A stretch of DNA of 64,000 nt, taken from positions 3,094,001 through 3,158,000 of the forward strand of contig NZ_AP019782.1 in NCBI RefSeq assembly GCF_019669985.1. Direction: 5' to 3'. The stretch is from Methylogaea oryzae (GTDB lineage Bacteria > Pseudomonadota > Gammaproteobacteria > Methylococcales > Methylococcaceae). The notes beneath the pieces were generated by a model that did no database searches, had not been told where the DNA came from, and saw only the letters and a list, made by a program, of their open reading frames with translations. Below are positions 61,239-64,000 of the stretch, in pieces. A program made the position numbers and the translations under genes. The first letter of the stretch is position 1. Every line of letters begins with the position of its first letter.

Positions 61239-61335
61239 CCTTCTCCCCCAGGGAGAAGGTTGGGATGAGGGGGTAAAAAGTCGCGACCTTTTTCTTTCCC
61301 TCACCCTAACCCTCTCCCGGAGGGAGAGGGGACCA
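61239..61335. repeat. REP-like bipartite palindrome
   Basis: CCTTCTCCCCCAGGGAGAAGG-TTGGGATGAGGGGG, a short spacer, then CCCTCACCCTAACC and CTCTCCCGGAGGGAGAGG. It is the best-conserved copy of the two-stem element also at 8636 and 22243. It lies between convergent motB-like and truC. Confidence 0.8.
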
Positions 61336-61385
61336 AAAATGCTGGTTCCGGGAAACTCGAACAAGATCGCGGCTAAGAGCCGCTC

Positions 61386-62108
61386 CTACCAGCCCAGCCC
61401 CCGCGCCACCACGGCGAAATCCTCCGCCAAAGGCGCCTCCAGCGCCAGCGCCTCGCCGCTGACCGGATGAGCGAAGCGCAGCGCCACGCAGGCCAGCAGC
61501 AAGCGGGAGCTACCGTACAGCTCCTGGAACAAGCGGTTGTGCTTGCCCTTGCCGTAAGTGGCGTCGCCGATGATGGGGTGGGAGATGTGCTTGAGGTGGC
61601 GGCGCAGCTGGTGGCGGCGGCCGGTGGCCGGCTCCAGTTGCAACAGGGCGTAGCGGCTGCTGGGGTAACGGTCCACTGGGTACGGCAGCTCCGCCGTGGC
61701 GAGCCGGCGGTAACGGGTCAGGGCCGCTTGCGCACCGCATTCCTGCGCCTCGCCCACCCACTCCATGTCGTCCGGCCGCTTCACCAACGGATGGTCGATC
61801 TCCCCCTGTTCCGGCGGATGGCCGCGCACCACGGCGAGATAGGTCTTGTGCACCTGCTGCGTTTCGAACAGGCCGCTCAAGGCGCGCGCCACATCCGGAT
61901 TCAAAGCGAACAGCAACAAGCCGGAAGTCCCCTTGTCCAGCCGATGCACCGGGTAGACCTTGCGCCCCAGCTGGTCGCGCAGAATTTGCAGGGCGAAGCG
62001 CCGCTCGTGGAAATCCAGCACGGTGCGATGCACCAGCAAGCCCGAAGGCTTGTGCACGGCGACGAAGTGGTCGTCCTGGTAGACGATGGGTAGGGTTTCG
62101 CGGCTCAC
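61386..62108 (-). CDS. truC: tRNA pseudouridine(65) synthase TruC
   Basis: This 240-residue RluA-family pseudouridine synthase has the catalytic Asp motif YPVHRLDKGTSGLLLFA (about residues 52-68) and the C-terminal pattern RRHQLRRHLKHISHPIIGD with AVVKAYLA-like support in HKTYLAVVRGHPP. TruC forms pseudouridine at position 65 of tRNA-Ile and tRNA-Asp. It overlaps the Hsp70-like gene stop as ATGA. Confidence 0.9.
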   Translation of the reverse strand: MSRETLPIVYQDDHFVAVHKPSGLLVHRTVLDFHERRFALQILRDQLGRKVYPVHRLDKGTSGLLLFALNPDVARALSGLFETQQVHKTYLAVVRGHPPEQGEIDHPLVKRPDDMEWVGEAQECGAQAALTRYRRLATAELPYPVDRYPSSRYALLQLEPATGRRHQLRRHLKHISHPIIGDATYGKGKHNRLFQELYGSSRLLLACVALRFAHPVSGEALALEAPLAEDFAVVARGLGW

Positions 62109-64000
62109 TGGAGCAGCTTCAGCCCCGGCGGCAAATCTTCACCGAATATGCGCTTCTCGTCGCTGGCGTCCAGTTCCGCCACCGTGGTGACCATTTCCAG
62201 CCAGGACTTGGGCGATTTGCTTTCGCGCAGCCGGTCGGCGACCTGCTCGCGCACCGTCTCGTCCACGTCCCGCTCCCGATCGCCGCTCATGCGGGCGATC
62301 AGGGTCGCGGCAAAGCCCACGGCCGGCGTTTTTTTCCAATCCTGCTTGAGCAGCACGGCCAGCCACTCGGCCGCCGTATCCCGCGCCAGCACTTCGTGGG
62401 CGCTGCCGTGGAACGGCACGCGACCGCCGATGCGGCCCAGGGCCCACCAGCTTTCTTCCGGCTCGCCGGCTTTCTCCAGGCGCTTGAGCAGCCACTGGCC
62501 CAGTTGGGCTTTTTGCGCAGCCGGCAGGCGTTCCAGGGAAGCCGCCAGCCGCAGCATGTTGACGTAGCTGCGTTTGGGCAGCCAGCCGGCGATGGGGTGG
62601 CGTTTGGCGGTGTCGGGATTGATGTAGTCGGCCAGGTCGGCGAACAGGGTTTGCTGGGCGGCACCGTCCAGCCCGCCGGCCACCCGCCGCCACAAAATCC
62701 ACCATTCGGCCCAGTTCTGCGCCTCGTTGACGTACTGGATGCCCTGGCCGTACAGCGGCCACAGCTGCTCCACCCGCCAGTCGTCCAAGGGATAGCCGAA
62801 GCCGGGGCGCAGGGTGTAGCCGGTCAGGCTCAGCCAGACGCGCTCGTGGTCGGCGGAACGGCGGCGGCGACCGGCGCCTTGCAGCAGGGCGCCGAACAGC
62901 TCCCGCGCCAGCGGGCCGTCCCAGCCATCGCGGCCGCCGAGGATTTTTTCCAAGTCGGCGCGCAGGGACTTCACCGCCTTGGGCGAGACTTCGCTCTTGG
63001 CCGATCCGTAGCAGGTTTCCACCAGTTTGGCGGCCTCAAGAAAGCGGGGGTGCAATTGCTGCCCGGCCAGTTCGGAACGGGCGCTGGCGTCGCCGCGCAG
63101 CTGGAACTCCAGCTTCCAGCGCCGGGCCGGATCGTCCACGGCGACGCACTGCACGCGCAGCGTGCCCACCTCGGTCAACTCGGCCGCCAGCTGCACGGGA
63201 ATCTCCTGGCGGCCGCCGGCGCTGCCCGCGTCCAGGGCCAAGGCCAGGGGCGGCAAGCGGCGGAAGTTGTCGGTATCGTCCACCTCGGCGATATCGCCCG
63301 GCCGCCAGGCGGTGTCCTCCACCGTGGCCGCCAGGTTGAGCCGCACCGGCTGGCCCAGGCGCAGGGAGAAAGTCCGTTCGGCCAGGAACACTTCCTCGCC
63401 TTCCTCGCTGCCTTTGGGCAACAAGCAGACGCCCTGCACGCCCCCTCTCCCGCTTGCGGGAGAGGGGGCCGCATCCACCAGCAAAAAATAACTGCGCGCC
63501 GAACCGCCGCCGATCTTGCCGTGGAAGCCGCGCCGCGCCAAACCATAGGCCACGGCGCCGTAGGCCACGGCCAAGTCGGGGCGGGGATTGTCCAGATGCC
63601 TGGGGCGTTGCGCCGTCCAGTGGTCGAGCAAGTCCAGCACGCGGCCGGCGATCAAGGGGCTTCTGAACACGCCGCCGTTGAGCAGCACCGCGTCGGCCAT
63701 GGGCCGGCCGTCGGCATCGCCCAAGGCGTCGATGGCCGCCTGGCGGTGCTGCTGGAGAAACGCCGCGATGTGCTTGCTCACCGCCGGTTCCGCCGCGTAG
63801 GGCAGGCCGAATTCCACCACGCCGCTGCGCTTGGCCTGGGGCAGATCGTCCGGTGCGCTGAGGGGGAAGAAGCCGTCCAGCACCAGCGCCCGCACCTCGT
63901 CACGGCTGAATTCCACCGAGCGCGCGCCGCCGATGAGGCGGGAACCGCCGCCCAACAGGGTGACTTTGGCCGACTCCGGAGCGTTGTCCGACAGCAGCAG
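62105..64000 (-). CDS. Hsp70-like protein (N-terminus outside the window)
   Basis: The frame is open to the window edge, giving over 630 residues of an Hsp70/actin-fold protein. Recognisable parts are VTLLGGGSRLIGGARSVEFS, then AVAYGAVAYGLARRG of the nucleotide-binding domain. A C-terminal extension of about 300 residues (LTGYTLRPGFGYPLDDWRVE and KRSYNMLRLAASLERL-like helices) replaces the classical substrate-binding domain, as in the large Hsp70 family proteins of proteobacteria. A REP-like palindrome (63441-63468) is translated as the peptide AAPSPASGRGGVQG. Its ATP-binding N-terminus is missing here. Confidence 0.85.
   Translation of the reverse strand: MLLSDNAPESAKVTLLGGGSRLIGGARSVEFSRDEVRALVLDGFFPLSAPDDLPQAKRSGVVEFGLPYAAEPAVSKHIAAFLQQHRQAAIDALGDADGRPMADAVLLNGGVFRSPLIAGRVLDLLDHWTAQRPRHLDNPRPDLAVAYGAVAYGLARRGFHGKIGGGSARSYFLLVDAAPSPASGRGGVQGVCLLPKGSEEGEEVFLAERTFSLRLGQPVRLNLAATVEDTAWRPGDIAEVDDTDNFRRLPPLALALDAGSAGGRQEIPVQLAAELTEVGTLRVQCVAVDDPARRWKLEFQLRGDASARSELAGQQLHPRFLEAAKLVETCYGSAKSEVSPKAVKSLRADLEKILGGRDGWDGPLARELFGALLQGAGRRRRSADHERVWLSLTGYTLRPGFGYPLDDWRVEQLWPLYGQGIQYVNEAQNWAEWWILWRRVAGGLDGAAQQTLFADLADYINPDTAKRHPIAGWLPKRSYVNMLRLAASLERLPAAQKAQLGQWLLKRLEKAGEPEESWWALGRIGGRVPFHGSAHEVLARDTAAEWLAVLLKQDWKKTPAVGFAATLIARMSGDRERDVDETVREQVADRLRESKSPKSWLEMVTTVAELDASDEKRIFGEDLPPGLKLLQ
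63441..63468. repeat. REP-like palindrome inside a coding sequence
   Basis: CCCCCTCTCCCGC-TT-GCGGGAGAGGGGG is a perfect 13-bp inverted repeat inside the Hsp70-like gene. It keeps the frame and encodes PSPASGRG in the chain. The stem matches the REP-like family at 8636 and 61239. Confidence 0.8.

Overview
This window is GC-rich chromosomal DNA from a free-living gammaproteobacterium that fixes nitrogen. The order iscA(nif)-nifU-nifS-nifV-cysE-(small TPR-like gene)-nifW-nifZ-nifM-clpX(nif) is the order known from Azotobacter vinelandii. Acetyl-CoA synthetase, E. coli-type isocitrate dehydrogenase, TruC, DbpA and an SSB/MFS/UvrA neighbourhood fit the same class. A Methylococcales methanotroph is a plausible guess, but no methane-oxidation gene lies in the window, so the genus stays open.

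Region 1 (1-15862) is a nif accessory and maturation cluster. It starts inside nifX, then has the nifX-associated DUF269 and DUF683 genes, two ferredoxins, an IS630-like HTH protein without a catalytic domain, and a tightly packed run of poorly known genes (TPR-like, DUF364 and two hypotheticals). A short minus-strand operon follows (NifZ-domain protein, SagB-type double nitroreductase, GNAT acetyltransferase). Next is a sigma-54/NifA promoter (activator site 7112-7127, -24/-12 element 7222-7237) driving the Fe-S and homocitrate supply genes (iscA, nifU, nifS, nifV, cysE) and the nitrogenase maturation genes (nifW, nifZ, nifM, clpX).

Region 2 (15900-28000) mixes small exported His/Tyr/Ala-rich proteins, a CHASE2-Ser/Thr kinase / PP2C phosphatase / FHA signalling cassette, an MFS transporter, and a large protein joining HExxH, PBP-like SxxK/KTG and SpoIID-like segments.

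Region 3 (28000-43800) is mostly housekeeping: cupin, acs, ssb, a YajR-like MFS transporter, uvrA and dbpA. Accessory pieces are interspersed: small lipoproteins, a GyrI-like gene between two copies of a hairpin repeat, a YefM-YoeB toxin-antitoxin pair beside an IS3-family remnant, and an SmbP-like exported protein.

Region 4 (44100-61200) is a signal-transduction block: two hybrid histidine kinases (one fused to NMT1-like and bac_3-like solute-binding domains, one beside a PhnD-like binding protein), a sigma-54 response regulator, a REC-GGDEF diguanylate cyclase, a PAS-GGDEF-EAL protein, a YcgR-like PilZ protein and a MotA/MotB-like stator pair. icd sits within it. These genes could jointly link small-molecule sensing to c-di-GMP and motility. 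Region 5 (61386-64000) holds truC and a truncated Hsp70-like gene.

REP-like palindromes built on CCCTCTCCC/GGGAGAGGG recur between genes, and one lies inside the Hsp70-like reading frame. No tRNA, rRNA or CRISPR array was recognised.
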